DNA from: Polynucleobacter bastaniensis
GTDB taxonomy: Bacteria; Pseudomonadota; Gammaproteobacteria; Burkholderiales; Burkholderiaceae
NCBI RefSeq assembly: GCF_018882205.1
Contig: NZ_JACVOU010000001.1
Span: forward strand, 124,001-188,000
Direction of reading: 5' to 3'
DNA: 64,000 nucleotides
Positions within the stretch are counted from its first letter, which is position 1, and each line of letters begins with the position of its first letter. Below are positions 56,746 to 64,000 of the stretch, piece by piece. A program made the translations under genes and the position numbers. The notes under the pieces were generated by a model. That model had not been told where the DNA came from. It saw only the letters and a list, made by a program, of their open reading frames with translations, and did no database searches.

Positions 56746-57645
56746 ATGACCTGGTTACAAAATGTTTTCAATTTTCTAGCGCTAAACCTGTTGCGCCTGT
56801 TTGCATTTTTACCTTATGGCCTCACCATTCAGACCGGCTACAGTCTCGGCTGGTTAGCAGCACACATACCCAATGAGCGTGCCAAGGTTGTTAAAACGAA
56901 TTTACGCTTGTGCTTTCCCAATCTGAGCGAAGATGAAATTGATGCACTTGCACTAGAGCATTGGAAATTATTTGGGCGCAGCGTAATCGAGAGGAGTCGC
57001 ATTTGGCTCGGTAGTGGCAAACAAATCACTGATATCGTCACCATTAACTCTGCGATTACTCTGGGTGATCGTAAGCCACGCCTCCTAATCAACCCTCACT
57101 TTGTTGGGCTTGAAGGTGGTTTCATGGCCCTCTCCGTTTTAGCCAGTGAGCATGACTGGCCGCGCGGTGCAGGGCTCTACCAAAATATGAAGAACCCCTT
57201 CTTCAATCAAAAAATGATTGAATGGAGAAATCGTTTCGGGGGGAAATCCATTGAGAGACAAAGTCGCTTACGTGATTTAATTCGAGAGATTCAAACGGGC
57301 AACTTTATTTTTATTGCGCCCGATATTGATCTCGGTCCACGCGACTCTGTTTTCGTGCCCTTCTTTGGCATTCAGACAAATACGATCACCTCAGTCTCGC
57401 GTTTAGCCAGGCTCAGCGGTGCAGAAGTCTGCCTGATGACCACCACTTTGAATCCCGATCGCAAAGCCTATATCTGCAATATCAGCGCCCCACTTCCCAG
57501 CTTCCCAACAGAGGATGTGGAAGCAGATACCGCACGCCTAAACAAATACATCGAAGACCTTGTTCGAGAAAGGCCGGCAGAGTACTATTGGGTACATAAA
57601 CGCTTTAAGCATCGGCCGCCTGGTGAGCCAAGTCTTTACAACTAA
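56746..57645 (+). CDS. LpxL/LpxM family lipid A late acyltransferase, second copy
   Basis: 299 residues. Same fold as the preceding gene but clearly diverged: the catalytic motif is [13 protein letters not shown] (HX4E), and [20 protein letters not shown] stands in place of the GILPDQ segment. N-terminal hydrophobic helix [18 protein letters not shown]. The two tandem genes plausibly add the two secondary acyl chains of lipid A in turn. It precedes dapF by 11 bases. Confidence 0.9.
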   Translation: MTWLQNVFNFLALNLLRLFAFLPYGLTIQTGYSLGWLAAHIPNERAKVVKTNLRLCFPNLSEDEIDALALEHWKLFGRSVIERSRIWLGSGKQITDIVTINSAITLGDRKPRLLINPHFVGLEGGFMALSVLASEHDWPRGAGLYQNMKNPFFNQKMIEWRNRFGGKSIERQSRLRDLIREIQTGNFIFIAPDIDLGPRDSVFVPFFGIQTNTITSVSRLARLSGAEVCLMTTTLNPDRKAYICNISAPLPSFPTEDVEADTARLNKYIEDLVRERPAEYYWVHKRFKHRPPGEPSLYN

Positions 57646-57656
57646 TTGGATTTCTT

Positions 57657-58559
57657 TTGAGCACGAATTTAAATATATCCGCACGCACATTACGCTTCAC
57701 CAAAATGCATGGTGCCGGTAATGATTTCATTGTGCTCAATGGGATTGATCAAGATCTTAGCGACATTACACGCGAGCAGTGGCAAAAACTAGCCCATCGC
57801 CAATTTGGTATTGGCGCCGATCAAATTCTGCTGGCTGAAAAAGCCACGCGCCCTGATGCTGATTTTCGTTATCGTATTTTTAATTCGGATGGTGGTGAGG
57901 TTGAGCAATGTGGCAATGGCTCACGTTGCTTTGTTCGGTTTGTGCTCGACCAAGGTCTATCCACGAAAAATCCCTTGCGCGTTGAAGTAGCGCATACCGT
58001 ACTCACACTCAGATCTCATGATGATGGTCAGGTAGAAGTGGATATGGGCGCGCCGATTTTTGAGCATAGCCAAATTCCTTTCAACGCTAGCGGCTTAGCA
58101 AGTAAGCAAGAGTTTCATGAAATGCTCTACGCGCTACCTATTAAAACCCCTGCTGCACACGACAGCTGGATCAGCGTAGTCTCGATGGGCAATCCTCATG
58201 CAGTCCAAGTGGTAGGTGATGTCGATAGTGCACCCGTTCTTGAAGAAGGTCCATCAATCGAAAAGGATGCGGCATTTCCGAAAAGAGTCAATGCAGGCTA
58301 TATGCAAATTCTGAATCGTAAAGAAATCAAGTTGCGTGTATTTGAGCGTGGCGCTGGCGAGACTCTTGCTTGCGGCACCGGCGCCTGCGCCGCAGTAGTC
58401 TCGGGCATTCGTCGTGGCTCACTGGATTCACCAGTCACAGTGCATACCCGTGGTGGTGACTTACAAATTACCTGGGGTGGCATGATCAATGAAGTGGCTC
58501 AGCCTGTCATCATGACTGGCCCAGCGATTACCGTGTTCGAGGGTGAAACAACAATCTAA
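57657..58559 (+). CDS. dapF: Diaminopimelate epimerase
   Basis: 300 residues with a TTG start; the first ATG in frame (in [10 protein letters not shown]) would cut the conserved N-terminal strand, and TTGGA lies seven bases upstream of the TTG. It converts LL- to meso-diaminopimelate for lysine and peptidoglycan. The two catalytic cysteines are in [12 protein letters not shown] and [14 protein letters not shown]. It converges with pyrE. Confidence 0.95.
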   Translation: MSTNLNISARTLRFTKMHGAGNDFIVLNGIDQDLSDITREQWQKLAHRQFGIGADQILLAEKATRPDADFRYRIFNSDGGEVEQCGNGSRCFVRFVLDQGLSTKNPLRVEVAHTVLTLRSHDDGQVEVDMGAPIFEHSQIPFNASGLASKQEFHEMLYALPIKTPAAHDSWISVVSMGNPHAVQVVGDVDSAPVLEEGPSIEKDAAFPKRVNAGYMQILNRKEIKLRVFERGAGETLACGTGACAAVVSGIRRGSLDSPVTVHTRGGDLQITWGGMINEVAQPVIMTGPAITVFEGETTI

Positions 58560-58580
58560 AGAGCGGAGCTGATCTTGAGA

Positions 58581-59249
58581 TTAAATGCCGTATTTCTCGC
58601 GATAAGCTTTCACAGCTGGTAGGTAACTTGTTAGCTCGGTATTACTGGAGCTTGTCAGGAAAGCCATCAAGTCTGCCAAGTTCGCAATTGCAACGACTGG
58701 TAAGCCAAATTCTTGCTCCACCGCTTGGACTGCTGACTGATCTCCAATGTCAGTGGCAGTTCCTGACTTTTCCATACGATCCAAGGCAATTAATACTGCT
58801 GCCGGCTCTGCACCCGCATCCCGAATCAGTTTGACAGACTCTCGCACAGACGTCCCCGCAGAAATCACATCATCAATGATGACTACCTTACCTTTGACTG
58901 GGGCGCCCACCAAAGAGCCGCCCTCACCATGGTCCTTTGCTTCTTTACGGTTGTAGGCATAAGGCACATTACGACCAGTATCAGCCAATGCAATTGCTGT
59001 TGCAGCAGCTAAAGTAATTCCCTTATAAGCAGGGCCATACAGCATGTCGTATTGGAGACCAGATTCTTGCAAGGCTTTGGCGTAATAGCGGCCTAGCGCA
59101 CTTAAACGGGCGCCATCATTAAATCCACCGGCATTGAAGAAATAAGGAGAAAGTCGTCCCGCTTTAGTTTTAAACTCCCCAAACGACAAAACATTTGCCT
59201 CTAGGGCAAATTGAATAAAGTTATCTTGATTAGAATTTTTTGAGCTCAT
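58581..59249 (-). CDS. pyrE: Orotate phosphoribosyltransferase
   Basis: 222 residues. It joins orotate to PRPP in pyrimidine synthesis. The PRPP-binding motif is KVVIIDDVISAGTSVRESV. Also visible are FNAGGFNDGARLSALG, the YGPAYKGITLAAATA loop and YNRKEAKDHGEGGSLVG, the flexible catalytic loop. It is divergent from exoIII with only eight bases between the starts, so both ribosome sites and promoters overlap the opposite gene. Confidence 0.97.
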   Translation of the reverse strand: MSSKNSNQDNFIQFALEANVLSFGEFKTKAGRLSPYFFNAGGFNDGARLSALGRYYAKALQESGLQYDMLYGPAYKGITLAAATAIALADTGRNVPYAYNRKEAKDHGEGGSLVGAPVKGKVVIIDDVISAGTSVRESVKLIRDAGAEPAAVLIALDRMEKSGTATDIGDQSAVQAVEQEFGLPVVAIANLADLMAFLTSSSNTELTSYLPAVKAYREKYGI

Positions 59250-59257
59250 AGGCCTAT

Positions 59258-60040
59258 ATGTTACGCATCATTTCTGCCAACCTCAACGGTATCCGCTCAG
59301 CGGTCAAAAAAGGCTTCTTGCCTTGGGTTGTAAAGCAAAAAGCGGACTTTGTCTGCATGCAAGAGCTCAAGGCTCAGCAGGATGATCTGGATGATGCCAT
59401 CCTCAATCCAGACGGCCTGCATGGCTTCTTTCATCATGCCGAAAAAAAGGGCTACAGCGGTTGTGGCATCTATACCCCACATCAGCCTGACAAGGTGCTC
59501 TACGGCTATGGCAACGCCGAGTTTGATGCTGAAGGTCGCTATGTCGAAGCTCGATTCAAAAAGCTTTCGGTGATCTCGGTATACATGCCCTCAGGCTCGA
59601 GCTCGCCAGAAAGACAGGAGGCTAAGTATCGGTACCTGGATTCTTTCTTGCCACACCTAGTTGAGCTCAAAAAGTCAGGACGCGAGATTGTGCTGTGTGG
59701 CGATGTGAATATTGCCCATAATGAGATTGACCTCAAGAACTGGAAAGGCAATCTCAAGAACTCGGGGTTTTTGCCTGAAGAGCGCGCTTGGCTAACAAAC
59801 CTGTTTAGCAAAGTTGGTTATGTAGACGTCTACAGAAAGCTAGAGCCTGAGGCTACTGATACCTGCTACACCTGGTGGAGCAATCGTGGTCAAGCGTATG
59901 CAAAGAACGTAGGTTGGCGTATCGACTATCACATCACCACCCCAGAGATTGCAGCAAGAGCTAAACATACTGCCGTGTATAAAGATGAGCGTTTCTCAGA
60001 TCATGCGCCACTGACAGTAGATTACGACTGGTCTATTTAG
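59258..60040 (+). CDS. xth: Exodeoxyribonuclease III
   Basis: 260 residues. An AP endonuclease and 3' exonuclease of base excision repair. RIISANLNGIRSAVKKGFLPW begins the fold; catalytic and metal residues are in CMQELKAQ, VISVYMPSG, CGDVNIAHNEIDLKNWKGN and FSDHAPLTVDYD. It shares 8 bases at its 3' end with the opposing permease gene. Confidence 0.96.
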   Translation: MLRIISANLNGIRSAVKKGFLPWVVKQKADFVCMQELKAQQDDLDDAILNPDGLHGFFHHAEKKGYSGCGIYTPHQPDKVLYGYGNAEFDAEGRYVEARFKKLSVISVYMPSGSSSPERQEAKYRYLDSFLPHLVELKKSGREIVLCGDVNIAHNEIDLKNWKGNLKNSGFLPEERAWLTNLFSKVGYVDVYRKLEPEATDTCYTWWSNRGQAYAKNVGWRIDYHITTPEIAARAKHTAVYKDERFSDHAPLTVDYDWSI

Positions 60041-61367
60041 AAACCTGTGAGTCGTGCTTTTTAAATTCCACTACTTTGAAGTGAATAGTGAGCCAAATCA
60101 GAATTAATACTGGCGCACCAATAATCGCAGTGCTAATAAAAAAACTTGAGTAACCAAAGCTATCAACAAAAACGCCAGAGAAACCAGCCAACCACTTTGG
60201 CAATAACAGCATCATCGAACTAAACAGGGCGTACTGTGTTGCGGAGTACTGAACATTCGTTAGCGCCGACAGGAATGCAATAAACGCAGCCGTTGCGATA
60301 CCAGAACTCAAGTTATCGGCAGAGATTACCCAGATCAAGCCATGTAAGTCATGGCCCTGCGTGGCAAGCCAAGCAAACAATAAATTACTGACGGCCGATA
60401 AAATCGCACCCAAAAACAAAATCCGCATCACGCCGAAACGCAAAGTGAGTACGCCTCCAACGCAGGCGCCGACCAATGTCATCACAACACCAAAGACCTT
60501 GCTCACTGCTGCCACCTCATCTTTGGTATAGCCCATATCAACATAAAACGGGTTGGCCATAATACCCATTACCACATCACTAATCCGATAGATGGCAATT
60601 AAAGACAAAATTAAAATAGCGTGCCAACCGTAACGCTTAATAAAGTCTGCAAATGGCTCAATCAAAGTTTGATGTAGCCATGCTTTTGCATTGCGTGCTT
60701 TTGCAAGCTCAATACGAACGGGCTCTTTACTAAACAAGGTAGTGACCACACCTACACCGATAGAGAGTGCCATGCAAAGATAAGCAAATTGCCAGGCAGC
60801 TGGATCATAAGCAGCCATACCAGATTCTGCGCGGGCAGCCAACCAGAGAACACCAGCACCAGACCAAATTAACGCAAGTCGATACCCTGTTTGATAAGTA
60901 GCTGCTAAGGCGGCCTGATGGTCACTATCGGCTGACTCAATTCGGAAAGCATCTAAAGCAATATCTTGAGTGGCAGAACCAAAGGCAACCAAAAGTGCAC
61001 ACCACACAATCGGCGTCAGTTGAACCTTAGGATCAATGCTGGCCATACCCACCAGTCCAAGAACAATCAACAATTGTGCAAAAAGTAGCCAGCTACGCCT
61101 TCTACCAAATAATTTTGCAAGCAAGGGGATAGGCAATCGATCCACTAAAGGCGCCCACATCCACTTAAAGGCATAGATTAAGCCAACCCAAGTCAGGTAA
61201 CCAATCGTGCTGCGATCAATGCCAGCCTCTCTTAGCCAAAAGCTCAGCGTTCCTAAAATCAGTAATAGCGGCAGGCCTGCAGAGAATCCCAAGAAGAGCA
61301 TTCGAAGGCAGGGCCATTCGAGATAGACCCGAAAATCTTTTAGCCAGGACTGAGGGCTACTAAGCAC
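60033..61367 (-). CDS. AmpG-like muropeptide MFS permease
   Basis: 444 residues with about 12 membrane helices. GFSAGLPLLLILGTLSFWLREAGI, then LTWVGLIYAFKWMWAPLVDRLPIPLL and GSATQDIALDAFRIE are signatures of AmpG, which imports anhydro-muropeptides for peptidoglycan recycling. Related transporters could carry other substrates. It overlaps metW by eight bases, though it has no evident link to methionine; the slt-type transglycosylase 9 kb away makes its substrate. Confidence 0.9.
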   Translation of the reverse strand: MLSSPQSWLKDFRVYLEWPCLRMLFLGFSAGLPLLLILGTLSFWLREAGIDRSTIGYLTWVGLIYAFKWMWAPLVDRLPIPLLAKLFGRRRSWLLFAQLLIVLGLVGMASIDPKVQLTPIVWCALLVAFGSATQDIALDAFRIESADSDHQAALAATYQTGYRLALIWSGAGVLWLAARAESGMAAYDPAAWQFAYLCMALSIGVGVVTTLFSKEPVRIELAKARNAKAWLHQTLIEPFADFIKRYGWHAILILSLIAIYRISDVVMGIMANPFYVDMGYTKDEVAAVSKVFGVVMTLVGACVGGVLTLRFGVMRILFLGAILSAVSNLLFAWLATQGHDLHGLIWVISADNLSSGIATAAFIAFLSALTNVQYSATQYALFSSMMLLLPKWLAGFSGVFVDSFGYSSFFISTAIIGAPVLILIWLTIHFKVVEFKKHDSQVSK

Positions 61368-61941
61368 GTCGAACGCGGAACAGCGCTAGGCTTCCAAAAA
61401 GATTAGGCATCAAGGTAACTTGCCGCCCCTCATGCAGAATGCATTGATCCAAAATCTGTAAGCCTAAACTCGAGGCTAATTTTTCGAAATCAGCAACAGT
61501 AAGAACACGCACATTGGGTGTGTTGTACCACTGGTAAGGCAGGCTTTTAGAAACTGGCATGCGGCCAAAGCCAACAGCTACGCGGTGTGACCAATGGCCG
61601 AAGTTTGGAAAAGAAACAACCGACTCCTTACCAACCCGAACCACTTCACGCAAGATCTTTTCAGTTTCGTGAATAGTTTGTAGCGTTTGTGAGAGCACAA
61701 CCGTATCAAAACTATTGTTCTCAAAGAGTGCCAAGCCCCCTTCAAGATTTTGCTGAATAACGTTCAAACCTTTTTGCACACAAGAAAGTACGCGCGCATC
61801 GTCAATCTCAACCCCGTAAGCGTGCACGGGTTTTTGTTTTTGCAAATACTCTAAGAAGCTGCCATCACCACAGCCAAGGTCAAGCACCTCGCTATTAGGC
61901 GCAATCCAATTCGCTATTGCGGCAAAGTCTGCGCGCTTCAT
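61360..61941 (-). CDS. metW: MetW, methionine biosynthesis partner of MetX
   Basis: 193 residues. A SAM-methyltransferase-like fold: [29 protein letters not shown] and [16 protein letters not shown]. In Pseudomonas and other proteobacteria it acts with MetX in homoserine acylation, perhaps as an activator. It overlaps metX by four bases, as usual for the metXW pair. Confidence 0.95.
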   Translation of the reverse strand: MKRADFAAIANWIAPNSEVLDLGCGDGSFLEYLQKQKPVHAYGVEIDDARVLSCVQKGLNVIQQNLEGGLALFENNSFDTVVLSQTLQTIHETEKILREVVRVGKESVVSFPNFGHWSHRVAVGFGRMPVSKSLPYQWYNTPNVRVLTVADFEKLASSLGLQILDQCILHEGRQVTLMPNLFGSLALFRVRRA

Positions 61942-63077
61942 GCCTTCACCTCGAGCATTTGTTCAAAATAAGCACGAATCAGATTGTGATAGCGCGGGTC
62001 ATCCAATAAGAAAGCATCGTGTCCATGTGGCGCATCAATCTCTGCATAACTGACCTCACTCTTATTGCTGAGCAAGGATTCCACAATCTCGCGACTGCGA
62101 TTGGGTGGGAAGCGCCAATCTGTAGAGAAGCTCACTACCAAGAACTTGGCTTGCACTTCCGCTAGAGCACGATTCAAACTGCCTTCATAACGACGAGAAG
62201 GATCAAAATAATCTAGCGCTCTAGTGATCAGCAAATAGGTATTGGCATCAAAGTAAGTAGAGAACTTGTCACCTTGATGACGCAAATAGCTTTCAACCTC
62301 AAACTCCACATCAAAGCTAAAGCGATAGTCTTGAGATTCGCCACTAGGCCTTTGTAGCTCGCGCCCAAATTTTTCCGCCATGTCATCATCAGATAAATAG
62401 GTAATATGTCCGACCATGCGAGCCAACTTGAGGCCACGCTTTGGCACTACGCCATGCTCATAGTAATTACCACCATGAAAATCTGGGTCAGACAAAATCG
62501 CATTACGAGCTACCTCATTAAATGCAATATTCTGTGCACTGAGTTTTGGTGTTGATGCAATAACTAGGCAATGTGCAAGGCGTTTTGGAAACTGAATTGA
62601 CCAAGCCAATGCCTGCATGCCACCTAAACTTCCTCCCATTACCGCCGCAAAACGGCGAATGCCCAACTTATCGGCTAAGCGCGCCTGGGTGTTTACCCAA
62701 TCTTCCACCGTAATCACCGGGAAATCAGCGCCATAAGGCTTGCTACTGGCAGGATTAATACTCATGGGTCCAGTGGACCCAAAGCAAGAGCCTAAATTAT
62801 TAACACCAATCACAAAAAAGTGATTTGTATCTACTGGCTTGCCTGGCCCAATCATGTTGTCCCACCAGCCGATATCTTTCGCATCATCCGGATTGGGTCC
62901 AGCCACATGGTGCGATGCATTTAATGCGTGACAAACTAATACAGCATTACTTTTATCGGCATTGAGCTTGCCGTAAGTTTCAATTATTAAATCGTAGCCA
63001 GATAAGATGGCGCCACTTTGCAAAGGCAAGGGCTCGGCAAAATGGATAGTATTTCTAGAGAGGTGTAACTCGCTCAT
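61938..63077 (-). CDS. metX: Homoserine O-acyltransferase MetX
   Basis: 379 residues, alpha/beta hydrolase fold. It activates homoserine as an acyl ester (acetyl or succinyl) for methionine synthesis. The nucleophile elbow is [13 protein letters not shown] near residue 148, and the catalytic His is in [23 protein letters not shown] and NLGSC fit the family. Proteins of the metXW type in proteobacteria may be succinyl- instead of acetyltransferases, so I leave the acyl donor open. It overlaps slmA by four bases. Confidence 0.95.
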   Translation of the reverse strand: MSELHLSRNTIHFAEPLPLQSGAILSGYDLIIETYGKLNADKSNAVLVCHALNASHHVAGPNPDDAKDIGWWDNMIGPGKPVDTNHFFVIGVNNLGSCFGSTGPMSINPASSKPYGADFPVITVEDWVNTQARLADKLGIRRFAAVMGGSLGGMQALAWSIQFPKRLAHCLVIASTPKLSAQNIAFNEVARNAILSDPDFHGGNYYEHGVVPKRGLKLARMVGHITYLSDDDMAEKFGRELQRPSGESQDYRFSFDVEFEVESYLRHQGDKFSTYFDANTYLLITRALDYFDPSRRYEGSLNRALAEVQAKFLVVSFSTDWRFPPNRSREIVESLLSNKSEVSYAEIDAPHGHDAFLLDDPRYHNLIRAYFEQMLEVKA

Positions 63078-63730
63078 TCGGACAGAAGAATGCGAAGGCT
63101 AATATCAGATGCTTCGGTTGGAAGCTTCTTAAAGCCGCTGCGAGCAAAACGGTGCCAGCGACCCAAAACATAACTCATCAACATTGTTGCGCGAATACTA
63201 ACTTCATCTTGAGGCACATTTGCCCAAGGGCCATCCTGAGTTAGAGCGATACGCAGCGCCTGCTTTAAAGATGCCTCAACACGATCCAGCACTTGTGTAA
63301 TACGCTCTTGTAAGCGATCGTCTTCTTGCAATAGGGCATCGCCCAAGAGTACGCGAGTCATACCAGGATTCTTTTCTGCAAAGAATAAAAGCATCTGCAA
63401 GATGCCACGAGCCTGGGCAAGCCCAGATTCTTCTTTTTGATTGATCTGATTAATCAGACCAAAAACTGTTTGCTCAATAAATGCAATCAAGCCCTCAAAC
63501 ATCTGAGCCTTACTAGCGAAATGTCGATAAAGCGCTGCTTCAGAAACTTGAATTTTTGCAGCCAATGCCGCGGTCGTTACACGCTCACCTTTGGGATTTT
63601 GTAACATCTCTGCCAACACTTGCAAAATCTGGAGGCGGCGCTCCCCCGGGCGTGGGCGCTTGCGTGTCTTGCCCTCCTCGGCAGCCGTCACTTCGATCTC
63701 TGATGCAGCGGGGTCAAAAGAATCACGCAT
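63074..63730 (-). CDS. slmA: SlmA/TetR-family nucleoid occlusion factor
   Basis: 218 residues. A TetR-type DNA-binding domain is seen from [13 protein letters not shown] to [16 protein letters not shown]. In E. coli SlmA binds chromosomal sites and blocks FtsZ assembly over the nucleoid. The helix-turn-helix segment [21 protein letters not shown] is strongly SlmA-like. A 20-residue basic N-terminal tail ([13 protein letters not shown]) is extra. Co-directional with and overlapping metX, while argB precedes it by 22 bases. Confidence 0.88.
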   Translation of the reverse strand: MRDSFDPAASEIEVTAAEEGKTRKRPRPGERRLQILQVLAEMLQNPKGERVTTAALAAKIQVSEAALYRHFASKAQMFEGLIAFIEQTVFGLINQINQKEESGLAQARGILQMLLFFAEKNPGMTRVLLGDALLQEDDRLQERITQVLDRVEASLKQALRIALTQDGPWANVPQDEVSIRATMLMSYVLGRWHRFARSGFKKLPTEASDISLRILLSE

Positions 63731-63752
63731 ATTTATATCTCTTGTTCAGCTA

Positions 63753-64000
63753 TTAGCGGGAACGAATCATCGTGCCGAATGCTTGCTCTGTCAGAATCTC
63801 TAACAATAAGGAGTGCTCAATTCGTCCATCAATAATGTGCACTGAATTTACACCACTCTTTGCCGCGTCTAATGCAGAAGAAATCTTTGGCAACATACCA
63901 CCAGAAATAGTACCGTCAGCAAATAAGCCATCAATTTCACGGGCAGTCAGGTCGGTCAAAAGATTACCGCTTTTATCCATCACACCAGGAATGTTAGTCA
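63753..64000 (-). CDS. argB: Acetylglutamate kinase, 3' part only
   Basis: The gene continues past the window end; 82 C-terminal codons are visible and the frame is open to base 64000. It phosphorylates N-acetylglutamate in arginine synthesis. [18 protein letters not shown], then [22 protein letters not shown] and the [18 protein letters not shown] segment ending GTMIRS are diagnostic of ArgB. An internal GTG/ATG at 63983 is not the true start. Confidence 0.93.
   Translation of the reverse strand, partial: TNIPGVMDKSGNLLTDLTAREIDGLFADGTISGGMLPKISSALDAAKSGVNSVHIIDGRIEHSLLLEILTEQAFGTMIRSR

Overview
The window is a gene-dense bacterial chromosome segment of moderate GC. It carries about 66 protein genes, no rRNA or tRNA gene that I could find, no insertion sequence and no CRISPR array. 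Several features point to Burkholderiales, most likely a small-genome freshwater Polynucleobacter: the gshA-gshB-EIIA(Man)-HPr-EI block, a two-gene split metH, metX-metW, phaM, a Gcw_chp porin in front of glnK-amt, and a SAH riboswitch upstream of ahcY-metF. This assignment is inferred from gene content and order, not from a database search.

Region by region. 1-6.8 kb: the 3' part of a carboxyl-terminal processing protease, a ThiF/MoeB-type enzyme, then a leftward glutathione-synthesis and phosphotransferase operon. 6.8-9.7 kb: a leftward nitrogen block (porin, PII protein, ammonium transporter) ending in two tandem terminators. 9.9-14.9 kb: UbiK, a lipoprotein, lipA-lipB-DUF493, a hydrolase, a 2Fe-2S protein and a VanZ-like membrane protein. 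15-17.1 kb: birA-coaX, then opposing rfaE2. 17.2-22.0 kb: a tightly coupled rightward operon of glutathione peroxidase, FAD oxidoreductase, DUF1365 protein, cyclopropane-fatty-acid-synthase-like methyltransferase and SDR, a likely lipid-modification and oxidative-stress unit. 22-29.3 kb: argS-SPOR-dsbA and the split methionine synthase. 29.3-33.6 kb: phaM, an MBL hydrolase, a short TTG-started DUF1289 gene, an AcuI-like reductase, a small lipoprotein, a flavin reductase and a GST. 33.6-39.6 kb: a tripartite RND efflux operon. 39.6-46 kb: pirin, glmS, glmU, ttcA, folB and a pteridine-reductase-like SDR, all leftward. 46-51.9 kb: MidA-like methyltransferase, cca, NDUFA9-like protein, Slt transglycosylase and 5-formyl-THF cyclo-ligase. 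51.9-55.7 kb: metF, ahcY with its riboswitch, metK. 55.8-60 kb: two LpxL-type acyltransferases, dapF, pyrE, exoIII. 60-64 kb: an AmpG-like permease, metW, metX, slmA and the 3' end of argB.

Functionally, the methyl cycle stands out. MetX/MetW (homoserine acetylation), MetF plus the 5-formyl-THF enzyme (one-carbon supply), split MetH (remethylation), MetK (SAM synthesis) and AhcY (SAH removal) all lie within about 38 kb, and ahcY-metF is preceded by a SAH aptamer. Cell-envelope genes form a second theme: glmS/glmU, rfaE2, two lipid A acyltransferases, dapF, the Slt transglycosylase, the AmpG-like permease, a SPOR protein and dsbA.

The points most worth a second look are the coupled gpx-to-SDR lipid operon, the layered control region of ahcY (30-bp palindrome with three copies of an 8-mer, a SAH aptamer and a start-site-masking hairpin), the unannotated-looking DUF1289 gene with a TTG start, and the CCA-adding enzyme whose HD region seems to have lost its metal-binding residues.
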